Part shown: piece after piece, positions 1 to 4,871 of the stretch
Layout of the letters: each line of letters starts with the position of its first letter
How positions within the stretch are numbered: position 1 is the stretch's first letter
Assembly: GCA_023389545.1 (NCBI GenBank)
Contig: JAEWEI010000364.1
Span: forward strand, 1 to 5,256
Direction of reading: 5' to 3'
Length of the DNA: 5,256 bases
Origin: Actinomycetes bacterium
GTDB lineage: Bacteria > Actinomycetota > Actinomycetes > Actinomycetales > Cellulomonadaceae
The notes under the pieces: generated by a model
Database searches by the model: none
Seen by the model: the letters and a program-made list of their open reading frames with translations, nothing else
What the model was told of the DNA's origin: nothing
Position numbers and translations under genes: made by a program

Positions 1-53
1 CGGACGATGTGCGCGCCGATGTAGCCGGCCCCTCCGGTGACGATCACCGTCAT
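1..53 (-). CDS. galE: UDP-glucose 4-epimerase, N-terminal fragment (cut by window edge)
   Basis: Only the first 17 codons are inside the window. They read MTVIVTGGAGYIGAHIV, which contains the TGGAGYIG dinucleotide-binding glycine motif (GxxGxxG) that opens the Rossmann fold of extended short-chain dehydrogenases. The exact wording is typical of GalE, which interconverts UDP-glucose and UDP-galactose in the cytoplasm using bound NAD+. The ATG at 53-51 is preceded by an AGGGGG ribosome binding site at 64-59, five bases away. The gene is divergent from manB, and both serve sugar-nucleotide supply. A related epimerase or dehydratase of the same fold cannot be fully excluded from so short a piece, but the residues after the glycine motif (YIGAHIV) favour GalE. 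Confidence 0.82.
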   Translation of the reverse strand, partial: MTVIVTGGAGYIGAHIV

Positions 54-117
54 GTGGTCCCCCTGCTCTCGTGCCCCGGCGAGCCTTCCGGATGCCGGTG
101 GCGGTCGCGTCTGCCGG

Positions 118-129
118 TAGGGTGACGCT
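118..129 (+). promoter_or_regulatory. Candidate -10 element giving a leaderless manB transcript
   Basis: TAGGGT at 118-123 fits the actinobacterial TANNNT form of the -10 hexamer. Six bases separate it from the GTG start codon at 130, which is the usual distance from a -10 element to the transcription start. The transcript would then begin at or very near the start codon. No convincing -35 hexamer was seen about 17 bases upstream. The same bases include AGGGTG (119-124), which could instead act as a ribosome binding site five bases before the GTG, so the two readings compete. Confidence 0.4.
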
Positions 130-1629
130 GTGTCATCCACCACTGGCCAGACGCCCGATAAGTCCGCTGCGGACACCTTTCCGGACCTGTCCGGCCTGAT
201 CAAGGCCTATGACGTCCGTGGTGTCGTGCCCGCCGAGCTCAACCCCGAGGTCACCCGCGCGATCGGCGCGGCGTTCGCCGACGTCGTGGTCGTGCCGGAG
301 GCCCCGGCGGGCCAGCGCCCGCGCGCGGTGATCGGCAACGACATGCGCCCCTCGGGCCCCGAGCTGGTCGCGGCGTTCGCCGACGGCCTGGCCGGGCGCG
401 GCGTCGACGTGACGCTGATCGGCCTGGCGTCCACCGACGGCCTGTACTTCGCGTCCGGCTCGCTGGACATCCCCGGCGCGATGTTCACCGCCAGCCACAA
501 CCCCGCGCAGTACAACGGCATCAAGCTGTGCCGCGCGGGCGCGCGTCCCGTCGGGCAGGACTCCGGGCTGGCGCAGGTGCGCGAGCTCGCCTCGCGGTAC
601 CTGGCGCTCGGTGTGGAGCCCGTCGAGGGCGTGGAGCCCGGCACGATCACGGAGCAGGACCTGCTGCCCGAGTACGCCGCGTTCCTGCGCTCGCTGGTCG
701 ACCTGTCCGGCATCCGCCCGCTCAAGGTCGTCGTCGACGCGGGCAACGGGATGGGCGGCTTCACGGCGCCCGCCGTGCTCGGCACAGGCGCGGGCCTGCC
801 CGCGCTGCCGCTCGAGGTCGTCCCGCTGTACTTCGAGCTCGACGGCACGTTCCCCAACCACGAGGCCAACCCCCTCGAGCCGGAGAACCTGCGCGACCTG
901 CAGGCTGCAGTGGTCGAGCACGGCGCCGACATCGGGCTCGCCTTCGACGGCGACGCGGACCGCTGCTTCGTGATCGACGAGAACGGCGACCCGGTCAGCC
1001 CGTCCGCGATCACGGCCCTCGTGGGGCTGCGCGAGGTGGCGCGCGAGCAGGCCGCCGGCCGCCCCACGCCCACGGTGATCCACAACCTCATCACGTCGCA
1101 GGTGGTGCCCGACCTAGTGGGGGCCGCCGGCGCGAAGTTGGTGCGGACCCGGGTCGGCCACTCGTTCATCAAGGCCGAGATGGCCAAGCACGAGGCCGTG
1201 TTCGGCGGCGAGCACAGCGCCCACTACTACTTCCGCGACTTCTTCTTCGCCGACACCGGCATGCTCGCGGCGCTGCACGTCCTGGCGGCGCTGGGCGGGC
1301 AGGAGCACCCGCTGTCGGCGCTGGCGGAGATCTACCAGCCGTACTCGGCGAGCGGGGAGATCAACTCCCGTGTCGACGACGTGCCCGCCGCGCGCGCCCG
1401 CGTGGTGCAGGCGTATGTCACCGAGCAGGGCGCGGGCCCCGTCACCGTCGACGAGCTCGACGGCCTGACGGTGTCGCACTGGGACGCCACCCCGCAGTGG
1501 TGGTTCAACCTCCGCGCCTCGAACACCGAGCCGCTGCTGCGGCTGAACGTCGAGGCCGCGGACGAGGACATCATGATCAAGGTGCGCGACGACGTGCTCG
1601 CGCTCGTGCGCCAGGCCGAGGAGGACTGA
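130..1629 (+). CDS. manB: Phosphomannomutase/phosphoglucomutase
   Basis: This 499-residue cytoplasmic enzyme of the alpha-D-phosphohexomutase family interconverts hexose 6-phosphates and hexose 1-phosphates, supplying mannose-1-P for GDP-mannose and possibly glucose-1-P. All four family signatures are visible. The phosphoserine loop TASHNP lies at 120-125, with Ser122 the phosphorylated residue. The metal loop DGDADR is at 273-278 with Asp273, Asp275 and Asp277. The sugar-selecting loop [10 protein letters not shown] is at 359-368. The C-terminal phosphate-binding loop RASNTEP is at 462-468. The N-terminal IKAYDVRG motif is at 24-31. The start is GTG at 130, because an in-frame TAG lies at 118-120 and no other start codon occurs before the conserved KAYDVRG. 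The protein is slightly longer than the usual 450-460 residues owing to a polar N-terminal lead of about 20 residues. It is followed one base later by the Trm112-like gene. Mannose versus glucose preference cannot be read with certainty. Confidence 0.95.
   Translation: MSSTTGQTPDKSAADTFPDLSGLIKAYDVRGVVPAELNPEVTRAIGAAFADVVVVPEAPAGQRPRAVIGNDMRPSGPELVAAFADGLAGRGVDVTLIGLASTDGLYFASGSLDIPGAMFTASHNPAQYNGIKLCRAGARPVGQDSGLAQVRELASRYLALGVEPVEGVEPGTITEQDLLPEYAAFLRSLVDLSGIRPLKVVVDAGNGMGGFTAPAVLGTGAGLPALPLEVVPLYFELDGTFPNHEANPLEPENLRDLQAAVVEHGADIGLAFDGDADRCFVIDENGDPVSPSAITALVGLREVAREQAAGRPTPTVIHNLITSQVVPDLVGAAGAKLVRTRVGHSFIKAEMAKHEAVFGGEHSAHYYFRDFFFADTGMLAALHVLAALGGQEHPLSALAEIYQPYSASGEINSRVDDVPAARARVVQAYVTEQGAGPVTVDELDGLTVSHWDATPQWWFNLRASNTEPLLRLNVEAADEDIMIKVRDDVLALVRQAEED
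1619..1624 (+). promoter_or_regulatory. Ribosome binding site of the Trm112-like gene, inside the end of manB
   Basis: A perfect AGGAGG lies within the last codons of manB and is six bases from the ATG at 1631. The manB stop codon (1627-1629) sits between this site and the new start. A ribosome finishing manB is therefore placed directly over the next start, which supports translational coupling and fixes the start of the small gene. Confidence 0.85.
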
Positions 1630-1630
1630 C

Positions 1631-1834
1631 ATGTCGCAAGAGAACACTGTGGGCCTTGAGCCGTGGCTGCGCGAGATCCTGCGCTGCCCGGTGACCGGCG
1701 CGACGCTCGTCGACGCCGTGGGCCCCGACGGGGAGCCCGAGCTGCACTCCACCGACGCCGAGAACCCCTTGGCGTACCCGGTCCGGGACGGCATCCCGGT
1801 GCTGCTCAAGGACGAGGCCCGCTCGCTGCGCTGA
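1631..1834 (+). CDS. Trm112-family (UPF0434/YcaR-like) small protein
   Basis: This 67-residue protein starts one base after the manB stop, behind a perfect AGGAGG. It has the family layout: a hydrophobic [11 protein letters not shown] segment at 13-23, a variable polar middle, and the hallmark [11 protein letters not shown] at 49-59. Family members are small zinc-ribbon-like proteins. The eukaryotic and archaeal ones activate methyltransferases, while the role of the bacterial ones is poorly defined. The usual zinc cysteines are mostly absent here: only Cys19 remains, the second position of the CPxC pair is Thr22, and no cysteine occurs before YPVRDG. A metal site is therefore unlikely. The position right behind manB is, as I recall, common in actinobacteria and suggests co-expression with mannose-phosphate metabolism. 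Identification of the family is firm; the function is unknown. Confidence 0.88.
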   Translation: MSQENTVGLEPWLREILRCPVTGATLVDAVGPDGEPELHSTDAENPLAYPVRDGIPVLLKDEARSLR

Positions 1835-1853
1835 CCGCGTGGCCGCCCCCGGT

Positions 1854-1862
1854 CGCTGGCCG
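1854..1862 (+). repeat. Upstream copy of the CGCTGGCCG word
   Basis: CGCTGGCCG occurs here and again at 1892-1900, with its reverse complement at 1910-1918. The first two copies begin 38 bases apart and lie on either side of the candidate -10 element. The arrangement could be a regulator binding pattern, but nine-base GC-rich repeats can arise by chance in this composition. Confidence 0.4.
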
Positions 1863-1883
1863 GTGCGGTTGTCCGCTGTGACC

Positions 1884-1889
1884 TAGTAT
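1884..1889 (+). promoter_or_regulatory. Candidate -10 hexamer for the CDF gene
   Basis: TAGTAT fits the TANNNT form and sits in CTAGTATT, a locally A+T-rich patch in very GC-rich DNA. No clear -35 hexamer was found at normal spacing; TTGTCC at 1869-1874 is too close. If it is used, transcription would begin near 1895-1897, inside the left arm of the inverted repeat, leaving a 5' leader of about 70 bases. Confidence 0.3.
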
Positions 1890-1891
1890 TC

Positions 1892-1918
1892 CGCTGGCCG
1901 TCGTCACGGCGGCCAGCG
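1892..1918 (+). repeat. Perfect 9-bp inverted repeat upstream of the CDF gene
   Basis: CGCTGGCCG (1892-1900) and CGGCCAGCG (1910-1918) are exact reverse complements around a nine-base spacer. The repeat ends 36 bases before the ribosome binding site of the CDF gene. It may be an operator overlapping the transcription start, a structure in the leader RNA, or a terminator stem of the upstream unit. No T-run follows, which argues against a standard terminator. Confidence 0.45.
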
Positions 1919-1954
1919 TGAGCGTGCCGGACGGCCGCTGCGCCTGGTGCGACC

Positions 1955-1960
1955 AGGAGG
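1955..1960 (+). promoter_or_regulatory. Ribosome binding site that fixes the CDF start
   Basis: A perfect AGGAGG sits five bases before the ATG at 1966. It favours this start over the in-frame GTG at 1918, which has no such site and would add 16 residues not expected in the family. Confidence 0.85.
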
Positions 1961-1965
1961 ATCAC

Positions 1966-2901
1966 ATGGCCCACGGCGGCGGCACGAAGGCGATTGTCGC
2001 GGCGCTCGCCGCCAACCTCGGCATCGCGGTGACCAAGTTCATCGCTTACCTGCTCACCGCGTCGAGCTCGATGCTCGCCGAGTCGGTGCACTCGCTCGCC
2101 GATTCCGGCAACCAGGCGCTGCTCCTGGTGGGCGGCCGGCGCGCGCGCCGCGCGGCGGACGAGCGGCATCCGTTCGGCTATGGGCGTGAGCGGTACGTGT
2201 ACGCCTTCATCGTCTCGATCGTGCTGTTCACGCTGGGCGGGGTGTTCGCGCTGTACGAGGCGTGGCACAAGTGGGAGGACCCGCATCCGATCGACTCGTG
2301 GCAGTGGGTGCCGGTCACCGTGCTGCTCGCGGCCATCGTGATGGAGAGCTTCTCGTTCCGCACGGCCATCCACGAGGCGAACCCGCTGCGCGGCTCGCAG
2401 ACGTGGACGCAGTTCATCCGCCGCGCGAAGGCCCCGGAGCTGCCGGTGGTGCTCCTGGAGGACTTCGGCGCGCTGGTGGGCCTGGTGCTGGCCTTGGGCG
2501 GTGTGTCGATGACGCTCGTCACCGACGATGGGCGCTGGGACGCGGCCGGCACGGCGTGCATCGGCGTGCTGCTGGTGGTCATCGCCGTGGTGCTTGCGCT
2601 CGAGACCAAGTCGCTGCTGCTGGGCGAGTCCGCCACCGAGCAGGACGTGGACGCGATCGAGGCCGCGCTGGCCGGCGAGGGCGTGCGCTCGCTGATCCAC
2701 CTGCGCACGCTGCACCTGGGGCCGGAGGAGCTGCTCGTCGCCGCGAAGATCGAGATCGCGCCCACCGCGTCTGCCGCCGAGATCGCTGCGGCCATCGACG
2801 CGGCCGAGCGGCGGGTGCGGGCGGCGGTGCCCATCGCCACGGCCATCTACCTCGAGCCGGACCTGCGCCACGGCACGGGCGCGTCAGCGCTCGAGGACTG
2901 A
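1966..2901 (+). CDS. Cation diffusion facilitator transporter, SLC30A9/ZnT9-like branch
   Basis: This 311-residue inner-membrane protein has the cation efflux fold: six predicted membrane helices at about 8-31, 34-57, 77-99, 113-130, 160-181 and 194-213, then a soluble cytoplasmic domain from about 220 to 300. CDF proteins exchange divalent metals such as zinc for protons. Helix 2 carries the metal motif HxxxD (His42, Asp46) in SVHSLADSGNQ, and HPFGYG follows at 68-73. Helix 5 lacks the classical second HxxxD and instead reads VVLLEDFGAL (161-170, with Glu165 and Asp166). This pattern, the SLADSGNQ wording and the ETKSLLLGES segment (213-222) match my memory of human SLC30A9. Metal and direction therefore cannot be assigned from better-known YiiP-type exporters. 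The gene has its own spacer upstream and a strong terminator-like hairpin downstream, so it is probably monocistronic. Confidence 0.9.
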   Translation: MAHGGGTKAIVAALAANLGIAVTKFIAYLLTASSSMLAESVHSLADSGNQALLLVGGRRARRAADERHPFGYGRERYVYAFIVSIVLFTLGGVFALYEAWHKWEDPHPIDSWQWVPVTVLLAAIVMESFSFRTAIHEANPLRGSQTWTQFIRRAKAPELPVVLLEDFGALVGLVLALGGVSMTLVTDDGRWDAAGTACIGVLLVVIAVVLALETKSLLLGESATEQDVDAIEAALAGEGVRSLIHLRTLHLGPEELLVAAKIEIAPTASAAEIAAAIDAAERRVRAAVPIATAIYLEPDLRHGTGASALED

Positions 2902-2927
2902 CGCGCCGGCCCCCACTGGAACACGGC

Positions 2928-2967
2928 CGAGGGGCCCGGTCCGCAGCATTGCGGTCCGGGCCCCTCG
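2928..2967. terminator. Bidirectional intrinsic terminator between convergent genes
   Basis: Two 12-base arms (2928-2939 and 2956-2967) pair perfectly. After a single T-T mismatch (2940 and 2955) a further five base pairs (2941-2945 with 2950-2954) close on a four-base loop, GCAT. The stem lies 26 bases after the CDF stop and 15 bases beyond the stop of the binding-protein gene on the other strand, so it can serve both. Neither side has a proper T-run, which is common for hairpin terminators in GC-rich actinobacteria. Confidence 0.85.
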
Positions 2968-2982
2968 TCTCGGTGGGTGGCG

Positions 2983-3897
2983 TCAGGCCTGGGCGGCGGC
3001 CTTGAGGTCGTCGACGAACGTCGGGTTCGCGTCGAGCCATTCGCGCACGGCGATCGCGGGGTCCGCGCCGTTGCCCTCGTAGATGAGGTTCTCCAACGAG
3101 AAGAGCTGCTCGTCGGTCATACGGAACGCCTTGATCCAGGAGGAGAGCGTCGGGTAGTCCGCGGTGAAGTCGGTGCGGCCCATCGAGTGGATCTCCTCGG
3201 CGGCGCCCAGCGCGCCCTCGGGGTCTTCGAGGTCGCGGACGGGGTACGCGTCGTAGGCCCAGTGCGGGCGCCACAGGGTCGCCGCGATGGGCTCGCCCGC
3301 GTCGGTGGCGCCCTTGAGCTCGGCGAGCATCGCCGGCGTCGAGGAGATGAGCAGGTCCATGCCCTCGAGCCCGTAGGTGGGGATGACGGCGTTCTGCACG
3401 ATGCGGGTCAGCCCGGCGCCGGCCTCGATGCCGACGATCCGGCCGCCGAACTCAGCGGACGCGGCGGCGAGCTCGGTGAGGGACGTGATCGACGAGTCCT
3501 CATTGACGACGACGGTGAGCTTGGCGTTGTCGTACCAGGCGCCCAGGTCCTCCATGTCGTCGCCGTACTCGTCGAGGTAGTCCGCATGCGTCTCGGGCAG
3601 CCACATGTCGAAGTTGACGTCGAAGTCACCGCCGGCCATGCCCGTGTAGACGATCCCCGGGTCGGCCTCCTCGCTGGTGACGGTGTAGCCCTCGTCCTCG
3701 AGGATCGCGGCGAACAGGTGGGAGACGGCGATGCCCTCGTCCCAGCCGGAGTGGATGCCGATGGAGACGCTGGACAGGTCGCCGTTGTCGAGGCGCTCGT
3801 CGGCGGCCGCTTCGGAAGAGGACGAGCAGGCCGTGAGCCCGAGCGCGAGGGTCGCGACGGTGGCGATAGCGAGGTGGCGTGACGTGCGGTGGGTCAT
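2983..3897 (-). CDS. opuAC: Glycine betaine/proline-type ABC transporter substrate-binding lipoprotein
   Basis: This 304-residue protein is the extracytoplasmic osmolyte receptor of the importer. It has a lipoprotein signal: basic MTHRTSRH, a hydrophobic stretch at 9-20, then lipobox LTAC with Cys24 as the lipid anchor, followed by a serine-rich linker. The mature part is a single OpuAC-type domain (about 42-300). Family landmarks are SGWDEGIAVSH (50-60), DMWLPETHADY (97-107), GAWYDNAKL (119-127) and LWRPHWAYDAYP (208-219). The tryptophans at 52, 99 and 209/213 are the likely cage for the quaternary ammonium group. The ATG at 3897 follows AGGAAGG at 3908-3902. It is the last gene of the operon, 62 bases after the permease stop, and ends just before a bidirectional terminator. 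Glycine betaine, proline betaine, carnitine or choline cannot be told apart by eye. The symbol follows the Gram-positive opuA naming; proX is the enteric equivalent. Confidence 0.92.
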   Translation of the reverse strand: MTHRTSRHLAIATVATLALGLTACSSSSEAAADERLDNGDLSSVSIGIHSGWDEGIAVSHLFAAILEDEGYTVTSEEADPGIVYTGMAGGDFDVNFDMWLPETHADYLDEYGDDMEDLGAWYDNAKLTVVVNEDSSITSLTELAAASAEFGGRIVGIEAGAGLTRIVQNAVIPTYGLEGMDLLISSTPAMLAELKGATDAGEPIAATLWRPHWAYDAYPVRDLEDPEGALGAAEEIHSMGRTDFTADYPTLSSWIKAFRMTDEQLFSLENLIYEGNGADPAIAVREWLDANPTFVDDLKAAAQA

Positions 3898-3901
3898 GTT
3901 T

Positions 3902-3908
3902 CCTTCCT
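3902..3908 (-). promoter_or_regulatory. Ribosome binding site of the binding-protein gene
   Basis: Read on the minus strand, AGGAAGG (3908-3902) lies four bases before the ATG at 3897-3895. It is the best purine-rich site near this gene and supports the chosen start, which also places the lipoprotein signal correctly. Its upstream edge is only three bases from the hairpin at 3912-3936. Confidence 0.75.
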
Positions 3909-3911
3909 GGT

Positions 3912-3936
3912 GGCATGCGGCAGGGAGCCGCGTGCC
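3912..3936 (-). other. Hairpin between permease and binding-protein genes
   Basis: On the minus-strand transcript GGCA-C-GCGGC pairs with GCCGC-A-TGCC around a five-base loop: nine pairs with one C-A mismatch. It lies in the 62-base gap, directly before the binding-protein ribosome binding site, and has no T-run. It could stabilise or set the end of a processed mRNA for the downstream gene, or modulate translation. This role is inferred. Confidence 0.5.
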
Positions 3937-3959
3937 GGGGTGGGGCAGTCGGTAGTGGT

Positions 3960-4871
3960 TCAGACGTTGGTGGCGCGCAGGGCGCGCGCGACAGGGGACC
4001 GGTCGCCAAGGGCTGCGGTGACGCGGTCGAGGAAGACCGCGAGGATCACCACGGAGACGCCGGCCTCGAAGCCGAGGGAGATGTTGACCCGCTGCAGGGC
4101 CGTGACGACGTCGCGGCCGAGCCCGGCGGCGCCGACCATGCCGGAGATCACGACCATCGACAGGGACAGCATGATCACCTGGTTGACGCCGGCCATGATG
4201 GTCGGCATCGCGAGGGGCAGCTGGATCTGGCGCAGGATGCGTCGCTCGCCCGAGCCGAACGCGTGGCCCGCCTCGACGACCTCGCGGTCCACCTGCCGGA
4301 TGCCGAGCTCGGTGAACCGGACCCCGGGCGCCATCGCGAAGATGACGGTGGCGACGATGCCCGGCACCACGCCCACCCGGAAGATCACCACGGTGGGGAT
4401 CAGGTAGACGAACGCCGGCATGGTCTGCATGAGGTCGAGCACCGGGCGCACGATCTGGGAGACCCGGTCGTTGCGGGCGCACCAGATGCCGAGCGGGATG
4501 GCGAGCACGAGGGCGACGACGCTGGCGAGGATCACCAGGGCGAGGGTGTTCATCGCGTTCGACCACTGGTCGACGGCGGCGATGAGCGTGAACCCGACGA
4601 GCGAGCCGACCGCGAGCCGCCAGCCCTTGACGAGCAGCGCCACCGCGGCGAGGACGAGCGCGACCAGCCAGAACGGGGGCCCGCCGAGGAGGGTGTCGAG
4701 GGAGCCGTAGCACCACTCGAGCACGGCGCGGATCTGGTCGAAGAGCCCGCGGAACGTGCTGGTGACCCAGTCGACGACGTCGGCGGCCCACTCTCCGAGG
4801 GGCAGGCGCGGCATGCCGGTGGACGTGGACGTGGACGAGGACGCGGCCCTGGCCGTGGCGGCGCCGATCAT
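3960..4871 (-). CDS. opuAB: Glycine betaine/proline-type ABC transporter permease
   Basis: This 303-residue integral membrane protein is the channel subunit of the osmolyte importer. Seven hydrophobic segments are visible at about 67-84, 86-100, 110-130, 150-166, 168-185, 229-247 and 268-283. The ProW/OpuAB wording QTMPAFVYLIP is at 149-159. The ATPase-docking EAA loop begins EAGHAFG at 200-206 and continues to LPLAMPTI (218-225). The ATG at 4871 overlaps the ATPase stop by four bases (ATGA), which implies translational coupling. A second in-frame ATG at 4814 lacks a good ribosome binding site and is less likely. The first 20 residues are a low-complexity Ser/Thr/Ala tail encoded partly by a hexanucleotide repeat. 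An amphipathic segment follows (about 27-55). One permease gene suggests a homodimeric channel. The downstream lipoprotein gene is the matching receptor. Confidence 0.93.
   Translation of the reverse strand: MIGAATARAASSSTSTSTGMPRLPLGEWAADVVDWVTSTFRGLFDQIRAVLEWCYGSLDTLLGGPPFWLVALVLAAVALLVKGWRLAVGSLVGFTLIAAVDQWSNAMNTLALVILASVVALVLAIPLGIWCARNDRVSQIVRPVLDLMQTMPAFVYLIPTVVIFRVGVVPGIVATVIFAMAPGVRFTELGIRQVDREVVEAGHAFGSGERRILRQIQLPLAMPTIMAGVNQVIMLSLSMVVISGMVGAAGLGRDVVTALQRVNISLGFEAGVSVVILAVFLDRVTAALGDRSPVARALRATNV
4821..4844. repeat. Imperfect tandem hexanucleotide repeat (GGACGN)4
   Basis: Four consecutive units read GGACGT, GGACGT, GGACGA and GGACGC on the plus strand. On the minus strand they encode alternating Ser and Thr near the permease N-terminus. 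Because the unit is six bases, gain or loss of a copy would keep the reading frame and only change tail length. Confidence 0.7.
4868..4871 (-). other. ATGA stop/start overlap coupling ATPase and permease
   Basis: The minus-strand bases read ATGA: the permease ATG (4871-4869) overlaps the ATPase TGA (4870-4868). No strong ribosome binding site precedes the permease start, so translation probably depends on ribosomes finishing the ATPase gene. This would tie the amounts of the two membrane-complex subunits together. Confidence 0.88.

Larger units (their letters stand above)
1835..1965 (+). other. 131-bp spacer between the Trm112-like gene and the CDF gene
   Basis: No coding potential was recognised here. 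The left half can form an imperfect hairpin (ACCGC plus GGCC at 1834-1844, pairing with GGCC at 1858-1861 and GCGGT at 1865-1869) with no following T-run, so it is a weak candidate terminator for the manB unit. The right half holds a candidate -10 hexamer (1884-1889), an inverted repeat (1892-1918) and the CDF ribosome binding site (1955-1960). The spacer therefore probably ends one transcription unit and starts another. Confidence 0.45.

Noticed and set aside
93..118. Direct repeat TGCCGGT (93-99 and 112-118) in the galE-manB spacer
   Set aside because: Seven-base GC-rich words recur by chance at this composition, and there is no further symmetry or spacing logic to support a regulatory site.
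133..1187. Long minus-strand open frames (316 and 326 codons) opposite manB
   Set aside because: They are antisense shadows of a high-GC gene. Their translations are Arg/Ala/Pro/Ser-rich without motifs, while the plus-strand frame holds all phosphohexomutase signatures.
1834..1869. Imperfect hairpin just after the Trm112-like gene as a firm terminator
   Set aside because: The stem is interrupted by an internal loop and has no T-run. It is mentioned in the spacer entry but is too weak to call as a separate terminator.
1918..1965. Upstream in-frame GTG start for the CDF gene, adding 16 residues
   Set aside because: The ATG at 1966 has a perfect AGGAGG five bases upstream and gives the expected short N-terminus before helix 1. 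The GTG lacks such a site and overlaps the inverted repeat.
1114..2871. A 585-codon minus-strand open frame spanning manB, the Trm112-like gene and the CDF gene
   Set aside because: It runs antisense across three well-identified genes and their spacer, has His/Arg/Asp-rich low-complexity content, and shows no recognisable domain.
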